Shown piece after piece: positions 23,956 to 35,049 of a stretch of DNA of 64,000 nt. The notes under the pieces were generated by a model. The model searched no databases. It was not told the origin of the DNA and was given only the letters and a program-made list of their open reading frames with translations. How positions within the stretch are numbered: the stretch's first letter is position 1; the number at the start of each line of letters is the position of its first letter. Location: contig OY747713.1 in NCBI GenBank assembly GCA_963556495.2, positions 43,027,961 through 43,091,960 of the forward strand. Reading direction: 5' to 3'. The translations under genes were made by a program, and so were the position numbers. This stretch comes from Valencia hispanica. Its lineage: Eukaryota; Chordata; Actinopteri; Cyprinodontiformes; Valenciidae.

Positions 23956-25485
23956 AATTCAATTCAATTCAGTTTATTTATATAGCGCCAATTCACAACA
24001 GATGTCATCTCAAGGCACTTAACAAGAAGTCATTTCAATACATTTATACAAACATTCCAATCAGTTAAAAAGTTTCCTATTCAAGGAATCCCAGCAGATT
24101 GCGTCAGTCATTGGCGTGAGGTTGGGCCCCGTTGACCACAGCAATCCTTCAGCAATCCCTCATACTGAGCAAGCATGTAGCGACGGGGGAGAGGAAAAAC
24201 TCCCCTTTAACAGGAAGAAACCTCCAACAGAACCAGGCTCAGTAGGAGCGGCCATCTGCCACGACCGTCTGGGGGTTTGAGAAGACAGAGCAGAAACACA
24301 GAAGGAACAGAAGATCTGATATAAGAGAACTTTCTATGTTACAGAAAGTAAAAAGTTGATAACAGGACACAGTGGATGTTCAGTTACTGGGAGCATCATC
24401 CCAGTCGAAGCCCCCCATCCAACAGGGCATTGCAGCCAAGCAGGATACCAGACCAGGTATATCTTCTATGGAGAGAAAAACACTGAGAGAAAACAAAGTT
24501 AACAGTCGAAATAACAGAATGTACTGTAATACAACTGGAGAGTCGTAGGAGAAAAGGAAGTAGCAGAGTGAAGAAAATTGGTCAGTCTGTCCTCCAGCAG
24601 TCTAAGCCTATAGCAGCATAACTACAGAGATAGCTCAGGATGACCTACGCCACTCTAACTATAAGTTTTATCAAAAAGGAAAGTTTTAAGCCTGGCCTTA
24701 AAAGTAAACAGAGTGTCTGCCTCACGGACTAAAGCTGGGAGCTGGTTCCACAGGAGAGGAGCCTGATAACTAAAAGATCTGCCTCCCATTCTACTTTTAG
24801 AGATCCTAGGAACTACAAGTAAACCTGCAGTCTGAGAGTGAAGGGCTCTGTTAGGAACATATGGAACAATTAGATCTCTGATGTATGATGGAGCTTGATT
24901 ATTAAGGGCTTTGTATGTAAGAAGAAGGATCTTAAATTCTATCCTGGATTTAACAGGGAGCCAATGAAGGGAAGCTAAAACAGGAGAAATGTGATCTCTC
25001 TTTTTAATATTCATCAGAACTCTTGCTGCCGCATTTTGGATCAACTGAAGGCTTTTAATGCCATTTTGTGGACTACCTGATAGTAAAGAATTACAGTAGT
25101 CCAGCCTTGAGGTAACAAATGCATGGACTAGTTTCTCAGCATCACTCCTGGACAGGATGTTTCTAATTTTAGCAATATTCCGGAGGTGAAAGAAAGAAAT
25201 CCTAGAAACCTGTTTAATATGGGATTTAAATGTCAAGTCTCGGTCAAAAATAACGCCGAGGTTCTTTACGTTATTACTGGGGGCCAATTTAATGCCATCC
25301 AGATGAAGTGATTGACTAATCAGTTTCTGTTTAAGAACTTCTGGTCCAAAGACAGCAACTTCTGTTTTGTCAGAATTTAAAAGCAAAAGGTTTAGGGTCA
25401 TCCATGTTTTTATGTCTTCCAGACATGCCTGTAATCTACCTAACTGACTGGATTCATCAGGATTTATGGATAAATATATCCTACA
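23956..25485 (-). mobile_element. L2-type LINE, 5'-truncated, inserted in Rex1
   Basis: The 3' tail at the left edge is a run of TTCAATTCAATTC, followed by the L2 3' region (TATAGCGCC, ACAGATGTCATCTCAAGGCA). The right edge stops near 25478, within the reverse-transcriptase frame just downstream of the catalytic box. The closely related copies at 41226-43200 and 54066-56755 define it. The pentanucleotide TCTAC occurs at both junctions (23951-23955 and 25486-25490), a possible short target duplication. Confidence 0.8.
24655..25401 (-). pseudogene. L2 reverse transcriptase, C-terminal part
   Basis: An uninterrupted 248-codon frame covers the thumb and C-terminal region of an L2 reverse transcriptase. 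It has LLLNSDKTEVAVFGPEVLKQ, VKNLGVIFDRDLTFKSHIK, and SFFHLRNIAKIRNILSRSDA followed by RLDYCNSLLSG, and it ends with FKARLKTFLFDKTYS. The catalytic YADD box and everything upstream are cut off by 5' truncation, so no activity is expected. The frame agrees closely with the 529-codon L2 frame at 54988-56577 and keeps an intact C-terminus that the longer copy has lost, which suggests recent insertion. Confidence 0.8.
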
Positions 25486-25812
25486 TCTACAGCAGACTTG
25501 TAAAAAATATGCAGCATCCTGCTGGGAACATTGAAGGATCTAAGCTCCTAAAGAAGTACAGTCTGTTCTGTCCCTTCTTCTAGACGGTTTCACTGTTCAG
25601 TCTCCATTCCAGTCTGTTGTCCAGGTGAACTCCGAGGTATTTATACTCCTCAACCACCTCCACTTCTTCTCCCATGATGCAACAGTGTTTGACTTAACTG
25701 AGTTTCTTTTAAAATCTACATCTCCTTTGTTTTGTTCACATTCAAGGTGAGACGATTGTTTCCACACTGTGCCACAAAGCGGTCCACCAGCTCTCTGTAT
25801 TCACCTTCTTTG
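25486..25812 (-). mobile_element. Rex1/CR1-like LINE, 5' remaining part
   Basis: This is the continuation of the Rex1 copy from 23955. On the minus strand it reads EYRELVDRFVAQCGNNRLTL followed by NVNKTKEM, then EVEVVEEYKYLGVHLDNRLE and KKGQNRLYFF. The palm motifs upstream are absent. It meets a second, oppositely oriented LINE at about 25812. Confidence 0.65.
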
Positions 25813-27400
25813 CAGATGAACTGTGTGGCATCATGGGATATATGTTCAACCTGAGCCTGTCAATTGGGAAAGTACCACAGCGGTGGAAGACCTCATGTGT
25901 GAAACAAGTACCAAAGACTTCACATCCGAAGGACCTCAGCAGCTACAAGCCAGGAGCCCTTACCTCACATCAGATGAAGACCCTTCAGAGGTTTGTTCTC
26001 AACCATCTTCACCCGCTCGTGAGGTCTTCATTGGATCTGCTGCAGTTTGCCTACCAGCCTGGCATCGGGGTGCATGACACCATCATCTATCTACTGCACC
26101 GAGCACTGACTTACCTGGAGAAGCCTTGAAGCACTGTGAGGATCATGTTCTTTGAGTTCTCCAGTGCTTTCAATACCATCCAGCCAGGACTTCTGAGGGA
26201 CAAGCTGGAGTTTTCAGAAGTGGACCACCACATGTCTCAGTGGATACTGGACTACCTCACAGGATGCCCACAGTATGTGAGGACACAGCGCTGTGTCTCC
26301 AACAGACTGGTCTGCAGTAAGGGGGCCCCACAGGGAACTGTTCTGGCACCGTTCCTCTTCTCATCACAGGTGAGGACAACTCCAAGTACAGACAGTGGAC
26401 TTAGGACTGTGTGGACTGGTGCTAGCAGAACCATCAACATGGGGAAAACCAAAGATTTGGTGGTGGACTTCTGCAGGCGCAGCCCCACCACACTGACACC
26501 GGTGAACATCAATGGAGTGGACATTGAGATAGTGGACTCTTATAAGTACCTGGGCGGTCACTGGAACAATAAACTGGACTGGAGCCACAACACAGATGCT
26601 CTTTACAGGAAGGGTCAGAGCAGACTCTACCTGCTGAGGAGATAGATCTTTTGGAGTCCAGGGAGAGCTCCTAAAGACCTTCTTTAACCCTGTGGTGGCA
26701 TCAGCCATCTTTTATGGCATCGTATGTTGGAGCAGCAGTTTATCTACAGCTGAGAGGAAGAGGTTGGATAAACTCAGCAGGAAGGCCAGGTCTGTTCTAG
26801 GATGCTCCCTGGATCCAGTGCAGGTGGTGGGAGACATCACTGATGGACAGTGTCTCCCACGCCATGTTGCTGAGCCGAAGAGCTCCTTCAGTGACAGACT
26901 GCTACATCCTCGGTGCATAAAGGAGCGTTTTCGCAGGCCCTTCCTCCCTGCAGCTGTTAGACTCTACAACCATCGCTGCTCCCAACAAACTCAATATTTA
27001 CAACCCTGCTGTAAATTGCACTATTTAACTCACTTCAAGTAACATTTCTGCTGCTGTCATTTGCATATCTGTTTTTCACAGTTTATATTCAGTTAACTAC
27101 TTGTAAATAATACATTTACTTTTTAATGCACAACTACACATACAGCTTCTGTAGATATTTTTTTGTTTTTAAATTATCCTACTCGGCTGCACATTCCACT
27201 CACTTTATTTTTAATACCTGCACAGTACACAGGTTTTGTAATTTTGCCCTTAATGTACAGATATTATTCTTAATTTAGTTTTTATACTTTTATACTTTTA
27301 TTGTGTGAATCTTAATGCTTCTGTTAACTGTCACTTTGATGCTATTACAGCTGAATTACCCCTTTGTGGGAGTATTATTCTACTCTATTCTTCATCCATC
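25813..27400 (+). pseudogene. CR1/Rex1-like LINE reverse transcriptase, internally deleted
   Basis: The frame shows a finger region (KVPQRWKTSCVKQVPK, then LQFAYQPGIGVHDTIIYLL), motif A (FFEFSSAFNTIQPGLLRDKL) and motif B (CSKGAPQGTVLAPFLFS). After FLFS it jumps to GKTKDLVVDFCRR and DSYKYLG, so the segment with the YADD catalytic box is deleted. An in-frame stop lies at 26127-26129, another at 26643-26645, and a frame change follows before the final stretch (IFYGIVCWSSSLSTAERKRL and RPFLPAAVRLYNH). The tail ends near 27390 with TTACCCCTTTGTGGGAGTAT, typical of CR1-like 3' ends. It stands head to head with the Rex1 copy on its left. Confidence 0.75.
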
Positions 27401-27628
27401 TCTTAATAACAAGACAGTGGTATTTCATTAGTTTCTATTTTCTTCCTGCATGTAAAACAATACTCTGTGATTATCTGTGAAATTACCTGAAGTTCTCAAG
27501 AGTCCTGCTGATGACCCGATTATTTGACTCAGGTGTGTTGAAGCAGAGAACACATCTAAAACGTTGCAGGACACCAGCCATCGAGGACTGGAGTTGCAGA
27601 TCCCTGGTGTAGCTTCATTTAGCCACTT
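27401..27628. other. Short noncoding interval
   Basis: Nothing is recognised between the LINE tail and the MITE beginning near 27630. Confidence 0.35.
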
Positions 27629-27801
27629 ACTCCTGGTTCACAGGGCAGGATTTTAAAGTTGTCGCAAGAGTTTCAGGCCGCACAAGCCGCAATAAAAAAA
27701 GTCACGGATATTCCTGTTTTGGTCCTACAGTGTGTGGTGAACCGATTTTACTGGCGAACGTTCCCAGCTCAGATGGGAAACCTCACCAAATGAGACATGA
27801 C

Positions 27802-28207
27802 TACACTGTAAAAATGTGGTATTTTCCTGTAGAAAAATAAGCATAGGCACTAATTTTAAGGTTTTTGACAGTAATTTTAGAGTAAACAATTTGTAAAATT
27901 AAGGTATTTTCCTGTAGAAAAATAAGCATAGGCACTAATTTTAAGGTGTTTGACAGTAATTTTACAGTAAACAATGTATTTTTCTTGACATTCTTCTTAC
28001 ATTTATGGTGTTTGACCATAGTAACACAGGGTAAAACTGTAAAATAACAGTATTTCACTCTAAAAGCTTTAGAGGAATTTACTCTAAATTAATTGTTTTT
28101 GCACGTTACTTAATTTACAGTATTTTACCTTAATTTTCCAGTATTTGTTTGGCAGCCGCAGCTGCCAGTAATTTACCGTTTTTTTACGATTTGTTTTTAC
28201 AGTGTAG
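27802..28207. mobile_element. Nested small MITE with ACACTGTAAAAA ends
   Basis: The left end reads TACACTGTAAAAA and the right end is its inverse, TTTTTACAGTGTA. The interior is AT-rich and contains AATTTTACAGTAAA-like words in both orientations, plus an 85-bp tandem duplication. It carries no coding sequence. Its target duplication is ambiguous. Confidence 0.5.
27818..27987. repeat. Tandem duplication, 85-bp period
   Basis: A unit beginning GGTATTTTCCTGTAGAAAAA starts at 27818 and again at 27903, with very few differences between copies. Confidence 0.85.
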
Positions 28208-28799
28208 TACAGTCAAAGGAGGAGGCAATGTCAAAAGTTTGTGGACTAGTTTTAACAGAGAGCAAAACTACACAAAAAGAAAAGGCGTTTGATAAAGGCG
28301 TTGGAGATAAGCAAGAACAGGGGCTCTACTAGCTATACAGAGATATATGAAGGTGAGTTCATGTTTTTTTTCCCACTCTGAAATGTAGTTACACATTTTG
28401 GGCTGATTGATCTCTGTTTCTAAACGCTTATGGACTGTGGTCAAGTGAGCCGGCACCTATCACTGACCTTCTGACCTCGCTCTCTGATTGGCTACGCGTC
28501 ACCCTCAACAGGCTGCATGCTCGTTTGTCCTCGCAACACGCTGCGATATAGGGCCAAGACAATCAAACATGATGAAAATCCCTGCTTTGTGATCGGAGCG
28601 GTCCTGACGTCCTTCTTCGAAGACGAGAGTGCTCTGAACATGCTGCACACGGCGGGAATATCTGTTAGGATTATTTTAAGAGCCATCACAATAATAGGGG
28701 CATATCAGAAGAGGATACTCAGAGCAAAAATCGGCCTAAAAATCCTGCTGTGTGAACCAGGCCTAAGTTATGCTCTCAGTCTTAGTGTATTCCATTGAA

Positions 28800-30499
28800 C
28801 TCAGTGGTTGGCATAACAGAACTAAAGTATCTGAGTACATTGTTTTTCTTTTGGGTTATTTTCTATGCAGCTTTTCTCTGGAAAAATGAAGAAGATGAGG
28901 CTGGGGGCGGGGTTTACCTGTTGCTGAGTATTTCATTCGAAAAAAACTTTGAAATATATCCATGCTTTCATTTTACACTTATCTTATTCCTATATAAATC
29001 CACGATGATTGACTGTTTAATCTCACAAACCAATCATCTGCATAATTGGCTCTGTTGTACCTTAGAGAGCATCCTGCTTATCTCTCAGCGTTCCATTCCA
29101 CACAGATACCTTCTGTCTGGGCTTCGTGAGCTTTTAAATCTTCGCTAGCAACTGAGTAATGTGTGAAACAGAGAATAACAAAAGCATAACATTGCCACCA
29201 GGTATACAAATAAATTAAAAGTGTTCTTTCTGTCACAATAGAAAAAGAATGTGAGACCTCAAAGGGCTCCAGTTACCTACAATTACATGACTAAATACAA
29301 TTCCATCTACCTTTGGTTTTTGGTACAACTGTTTAAAGATTTTCTCTGCTTCTTACTCACACATTTGCTACAGAGGAAATCTGACACAAAAAAAGGAGAT
29401 GATGATTGGATGGTGCCTAGCTATCTGGTAAAAAACGACTTGTTTTTCACTGTTTCACTGCGACAAGACTAAAGAACTAGCAGATGACTCGTCTAAAGAA
29501 GGAAGAAAACCACATGTTGAGACATGTGAGGTTCTGAATATATAATATATAATATATAACTGTGACAAAGCAAACTATCCAAAATGTTTAGGAAAGTACA
29601 TCATTGTTATCCAAATTATTTGTAGAGAGGTCAGGTTTAGATTGTATTCAATGCTTTATTAGTCTAATATGTCACAGTCACTGTAACCTCATCCGTGTTC
29701 CACAAGTTCATTCAGTACCTGAAATAGCTCAATGTTCTGTTTCCAGAAATCAAAACAAAATTATTCATCATTCACTGCTTGAACATTCTGGGCTAAATTC
29801 ACCAGGGTGAAAGGGCTGATATGAGTGGGTTCCAAAACTAAGGACTTTACATTCATGAAATCATTTTTCATCTAAAACAAAGTCTTTAGAAATGTTCTAC
29901 ATTACCGGTAGATCACTTTTTGTTGGTGTTTTACCCTCATAACAATGATAGCTCCAAGTCTAAAAATATACCATTTAAAGTTTGTTTTTTTTAATACAGA
30001 GCATAATTAAATCAGATCCAAGCAATGCTTTTCAAATATATTTTTTGTTGTTGTATATAAAATTCTAATATTATTCCTGGTCAAAAAAGACCTAAATGTT
30101 TCACAAGGTATTTAGAAAAGTTTGCATTTCAATGGTTTGGTAAATTTGACAGGAATTCAGTATTATAAAGATACATGGTCCAACTACAGGGCCTGGTGGA
30201 ACACCACAACTGGGCAGTGCCAAGATGTATCAAGCTGATACATTATTAAGGCTTTTTCAGAGAAGTGTTTAGGTTTTCTAAAATTAAAGTTTCATAGAGT
30301 ACCACAAAACCACACTGAAACTTTGTACACAAAAGACTGTTCAGAAAGTAGGAAATTAGTTTAACACAAACCTTCAAGGATTTTAAAGATTATAACAGAT
30401 ATAAAGGACATCAATTTGCTGAAACATCAGGACTCAGCGTGCTGCCTTCAAGAATTAACTACAGCAGACTTAAAAGTGAGTTCTACAGAATTAGTGAAT
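28800..30499. other. Noncoding interval, no gene recognised
   Basis: A 117-codon open stretch at 28795-29148 has no recognisable motif. A short ATATAATATATAATATATA tract lies near 29540. No transposon ends were found. Confidence 0.35.
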
Positions 30500-30769
30500 T
30501 AGGGATGGGCATAATTAATCGACGGTCGATTAATTGATCATTAAGAATTTCATCGATGACATTTCTGTACCGATTAATTAACGCATGTTCTGTTGCATAG
30601 TGTGAGTTTTGAAGGAATGCATTTCATTTTGCTCTGTGGCAGTAATTCAACACTTTACCACACGAGGGCGATGACTGAAAATAAAACCCACAGGCCGACT
30701 CAGTTTCTTCTCAGTTTCTGTGTATTTCAAAAGTTACATTGTCATGGAAGAGGTCGCAACAAAGTGTGG

Positions 30770-31240
30770 CATGGGACGACTTTGACTAAACAAACAAACA
30801 AAAAAGGTCTCGGTTCACTGCCAACACTGTGAAGCTGTGTATAAGTACTTGAACGCACTTCCAACCCTGATTAGAAGCAGAGCATCCTGCTCTTGGTCTC
30901 AACCTAGCATCAAGTCTGTGTTAGTACGGAGGAGCCGAGATGCACAACGAGCAGAGAAACTTCCTCACGATTACTTTCTGAGGGAGGCTCCACCACCCCT
31001 GGATTGCTCCCCTACAGACTGGTGGAAAATGAATGAAACAAGATTTCAGATGCTTGCCAAGTTAGTACGGAGGTATGTGTATCACAGCGACGTCTGTCTC
31101 CCCACAGCAGGTGATCTCAGCGCTGCAGGTCAGACAAGACAGCAGCCTGGTGACCGTCAGTCTGGTCACCAGGCTGCTGTCGCTTCTGACGCCAGCAGCA
31201 TGTTAACATGTTCATCTTTCTCAACAAAAATCAGTAGACT
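30770..31240 (+). pseudogene. hAT transposase remnant: BED-like finger joined to C-terminal dimerisation region
   Basis: Upstream, a frame reads KVWHGTTLTKQTNKK. After a frame change it continues VSVHCQHCEAVYKYLNALPT, with the C-x2-C of a BED-type zinc finger. About 40 residues later comes YFLREAPPPLDCSPTDWWKM with NETRFQMLAKLVRRYV, then a TAGD motif near 31107. Near 31205 the codons spell NMFIFLNKN. These landmarks belong to the hAT C-terminal dimerisation domain (WWK..RFP.L..LA..YL, STAGD, LIFLKKN). The whole DDE/RNase-H-like core is missing. The same arrangement occurs in the copy at 37100-38347, so the deletion preceded amplification. Confidence 0.6.
31138..31181. repeat. Perfect 18-bp inverted repeat with 8-nt loop
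   Basis: GACAGCAGCCTGGTGACC (31138-31155) is followed, after an 8-base loop, by its exact complement at 31164-31181. The same hairpin, 15 bp long, is present in the second copy at 37674-37711. Confidence 0.9.
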
Positions 31241-31613
31241 GCTGCTAAACTTGTGTATAAGTTACGGTTTCTTTTGTTTTTGGTCTTTTTTTACTCTGTT
31301 AATGAGCCTAATTCATTGTTAGGTACGCTGATCTCTCTCATCCTCTTTCTCGACTCTTTGCCAAATGTAACAAAAATATCAGACCTATAAGTATTATATT
31401 TTTTATTAAGTTATTGTTTAACAGGACTTTTTTATTTTTTATTTTTTTTACTTTTTTGGAGAAGAAAACAATATGAGTGTCAGTTGTGTTAATGAGTACC
31501 GTCTTTTACCTGTCGGCTCCGCTGCTTATAGCGCATATTTTCTTTGTGCAACTACCGTGAATTAATTCCGTTTAACTGCCACAAGAGGTGTGGTTGAAGG
31601 GGCGCAACTGCAA

Positions 31614-31790
31614 GTCAATGACTCCATGCAATCTGCTGGGATTCCTTACATAGAAAACAAGTTAAAACTTTAAAATTTATTGGAATGATTGTATGATTGA
31701 ATTGAAATGACTGTCTTGTAAAGTGCCTTGAGATGACATCTGTTGTGAATCAATGCTATACAATTAAACTGAATTGAATTGAATAAACAA
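31614..31790 (+). mobile_element. L2-type LINE 3' tail
   Basis: It contains the L2 3'-end landmarks in forward orientation: CAATCTGCTGGGATTCC, then AAGTGCCTTGAGATGACATC, then a TTAAACTGAATTGAATTGAA tail. No coding part is left. Together with the three minus-strand L2 copies it shows the family inserts in both orientations. Confidence 0.7.
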
Positions 31791-32829
31791 GGCCATTGTT
31801 ATCAACAATTGAGGCCATCAAGGTCACAATGTCACACATCAAGGTCACATGAAACCCTGGCCCTGTCCTGTATTCATGAATCATCAAAAACCAACCTTGA
31901 ACAGTGGGGGTGGTTTCAGGTTCCATCTTAACACGTACAGTGCGGCTCTGACTCCCTCGTCAGATTTATAGAAACTCACTCCTTGGGACATGTTGACAGT
32001 ACATATGTTGAAAAGTTCAGTTGCTGTCACTTTACCTCTTAAATCAAGTACAGAGGTGATAACACGGAGCACTGCCTCTTTAAACATTTGAGTTGAATAA
32101 TTCCCAACAGGCCTATGAAAACTTTATCAGCATTGATTGTTGAAATTTCTTCGGGTAAATCATTTAAAATATACAATGTGGGGTTCGAACTCCACACAGA
32201 TATGCCTCTTGACCTCAAGCAGTTCAGAAAAGTCTGAATATTGAAAAACAAATGGTTTTGTAATAGTAAGAGAACAGACTACAGTGTAATTTGGAAAAAG
32301 GGCAATTTTGCTGAAAATGTTATAAAGTCAATCTAAAATTTTTTTTATCACTTTAAATCTTAATTTCCTTGAGACAGTCCTGAACTAAATGTTGTTCTGT
32401 TCATTAATGACTACTCGCAAAGTCACCAGACATTAAAATTGTGTCATGAGAACCTCTGCTCAACATAATTTTTTTCTGATCTGTCTGCTTTCTTGGTAAT
32501 TGGCATTTCCTGACTCCTTCAATTAATTTCATTAATAAATTTACATCTGTCAGTCATTTGATGTCTAGGGTTTGATCTAGTTCACAAAAGCCACAGTTGA
32601 CCTGAAAAAAGAATCATTGCTGCTTTTGCAATTACAGTTTCGTGGCTACCTCTTTTGAAACAAAGAGATCGTAATATATATTTTTCTGACCAACAGTCAC
32701 AACTGTAACAATATCTGACAGTAGAACACTGAACACCTGGCTGATGTTCCATCAATCGCTTTGTTTACCAGCTTAACCCTGTTTGGCTTCTTGAGGGAGA
32801 AGGTGCCGGTCAATAGGGAAGCACTCACA
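31791..32829. other. Noncoding interval
   Basis: No gene or transposon was recognised. Confidence 0.35.
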
Positions 32830-33050
32830 AGACAAATCAATCGATCACAGGGCCAATACTTCGAGCCACAACAGTTCAGGGACAAACTTTTTCTACAGGC
32901 AGTTTAGAGTCTTGGAGAAAGTGCCAACACACAAACACACTCGCTAGAAAAACATGAACATTCCGCGTAGAAACACTCCAGCCAATACTTCAACCTAGGA
33001 CTTTTTGTGTATGAGGCAACCACCATTGTGCCACTGTGCTGCCTCTTTGA
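32830..33050 (-). repeat. Degenerate tRNA-derived SINE-like repeat
   Basis: On the minus strand the first bases read like GGCAGCACAGTGGCACAATG followed by GTTGCCTCA, and later TCCTAGGTTGAAGTATTGGC. This resembles a common fish repeat whose head has tRNA-like A and B boxes. The copy is diverged and the B-box is imperfect. I cannot show a target duplication. Confidence 0.4.
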
Positions 33051-33835
33051 TCATCCTTTCCTATCGTCTTTCCCACTCAGATCACACTGAATATAACCCT
33101 AATGGCCATCAATCCACAGATGAGGCTCCAAAAAAACTTCAAATAACAATACCATCCCAAAAAGGGTGGATCAGCAGTCTACGAATGTAAACATAGAGAA
33201 AATGAGCTGCAATATGACTGGTATGCAGAACTCACAGTGACAGAAGGGAGATAAAGTTATTTGCAGATAGTTTCTTTCAGATGACTGAAACTTGCATGGC
33301 ACAGCTTGATTAAAAATTACAGGACAATATTGTCACAAGGAGCAAAAACGACAGATTAGAAAATAACTAATGATATTCAAAGTGCATGATTGCTTTTGCC
33401 TTAAAACCCATCAACTAAAAGGAAAGTCTTGGCATATATAAATTGGAGACCAGTACCACTGACCATATGTTATAGCACACACTCACTATCGTAACAGATT
33501 TATCTCTGCCAACCTCTATTTTCAGGTGGCGTGAAGGGAAATGAGGCTTCAGCTAATGTGTCTCGACACGTCCCTCCTCACTTCTCCCATATCCCCCCAC
33601 CGCTGTGAAGAGGCTTCCAAGCTGCCAACTTGCCACCAACAGACAGCACTGGAGAAGTCCCAAAGAAATTCATCAAAGTCTCGCTAAAACACTTCAAAGG
33701 CCAACACATTCATCCCCTGAGTTAGGAAGAAAATTATTGCAGATGAAAAAAAAGTAATTGATGTGCAGTTAAGGTTTACAAAGCCATTCCAAAGGCTTTA
33801 GGACAACAGTGAACTACACTCTGAGACATTACACA
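33051..33835. other. Noncoding interval
   Basis: I see nothing I can name here. Confidence 0.35.
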
Positions 33836-34343
33836 CTGAGTGCGGTCCGGATGCGGTCCAGTTTCGGACTGCCATTCACACCGACTGATGTTTGTGTGCG
33901 TTCCAGTCTCCGGAAAGCAGTGAGTGAAAGCAATGAATGTTTAGCAATAGTTTGCAAAACACTGACCAAAATTTGACATAATACATTTAAAAATATACTT
34001 TTAAAAATAACATAAACTATCATACACTGTGAACTGAAATCCTTGTCATTAATAATAAAAGAAAAAGCCAGAAAAAAAAAGCAACATAGGTTTTATTTTG
34101 AAATATACCGGATGCACCTCGCTAGCCCACGTCTAACTTCCTGTCTGGCTCATGCAATGTCTTTAACTTAATGGAAATCTGCATGCGGCGTTCAGAAGAA
34201 ATAGACTTCATGTAGAAACAAGGCGGAGCACCGAATCCCGATCTGCACTGCAGCTGGTGAGAATGCTCTGATTGGACTCAATGTTATTTTGTCTTTGTGG
34301 AAGCCGTATGGAGTCCGGCCCTCATCCGTTCCGCACTCTGAAT
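33836..34343. mobile_element. Possible MITE with GAGTGCGG ends
   Basis: The left sequence CTGAGTGCGGTCCGGATGCG and the inverted right sequence CAGAGTGCGGAACGGATGAG agree over about 20 positions with three or four differences. No target duplication is clear and there is no coding sequence. Confidence 0.4.
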
Positions 34344-34701
34344 GAGGCGTCAGAAGAAATGGAACATTTGTGGATATTCCTAGTCGTGGCCAGCCAGCCA
34401 AGCTAACTTCAAAACGGCACGAAGGACTCATCACAAAAGACCCCAGAACAACCTCTAAACTCTCTCTTGCAACAGTTAGGGTCAAAGTTAAAGTTCAATA
34501 ATAAGTAAGAGACTGGTCAAATATCACAGAAACATAATGGCCCATCTCACATTTGCCAACAAAAACATCTTGGTGATTCCCAAACTAGTGTAAATAGTCT
34601 CTAAACTTTCCAGAAGACCATTTCAAAAGTTAAGTCCCATCAAAACTAACACAGCATTTCAGAAAGAGACCATCATTCAGATAGTCTAACAGGGTACTGT
34701 A

Positions 34702-35047
34702 ATGCCTCGTTTCCACTGAGTGGTACAACATTTGTTGGTGTTGTTCGGTGCAGTATTTTATGGTCCGGTGTCTTCAGGAGAGCGTTCCCACCAACTGTTA
34801 GACTCTGACTAGGCTGGCGGGGTTAAACTTAAACACCTAACGTCTCAAGCAGTGACATTTTTCTGCTCCCCAATCAATGGACCGTGTTTTGTGACACCAG
34901 CAATTCACCCTAACCATACCGTACCATTGTCCTATGGACCTACAACTAAAAGGGGCCCAGGAATGGTGCTGTATTATATTTTACAACAGACAAACAGAAA
35001 AAATAGCGTACCGAACTGTGACGTACCCCTCAGTGAAAACGAGGCAT
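34702..35047. mobile_element. Small MITE with TGCCTCGTTT ends
   Basis: The left end ATGCCTCGTTTCCACTGAGT and the inverted right end ATGCCTCGTTTTCACTGAGG are nearly identical. TA flanks both sides (34700-34701 and 35048-35049). The 346-bp body contains no coding sequence; the GGTAC words near both ends extend the inverted similarity. Confidence 0.7.
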
Positions 35048-35049
35048 TA

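Larger units (their letters stand above)
27630..28766. mobile_element. MITE-like element with CCTGGTTCAC ends
   Basis: The left end CTCCTGGTTCACAGGGCAGG and the inverted right end GGCCTGGTTCACACAGCAGG are clearly similar, and both run on into a GATTTTTA-like word. TTA precedes the left end and TAA follows the right, which would fit a TWA duplication with one change. No transposase frame is seen. A 93-codon open stretch at 28517-28798 spans the right half and is not recognised. A smaller repeat sits inside at 27802-28207. Confidence 0.55.
30500..31585 (+). mobile_element. hAT deletion derivative, 3'-truncated copy
   Basis: It begins TAGGGATGGGCATAATTAAT and follows the complete copy at 37100-38347 (opposite orientation) at very high similarity until GCCACAAG at 31585. 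There the homology stops abruptly, about 180 bp short of the other terminus. An L2 3' tail begins some 30 bp further on. Inside are a broken BED-like finger and a hAT dimerisation remnant. Confidence 0.8.

Noticed and set aside
26252..26708. Minus-strand frames over the CR1-like LINE
   Set aside because: They are antisense shadows of the reverse-transcriptase frame at 25813-27042.
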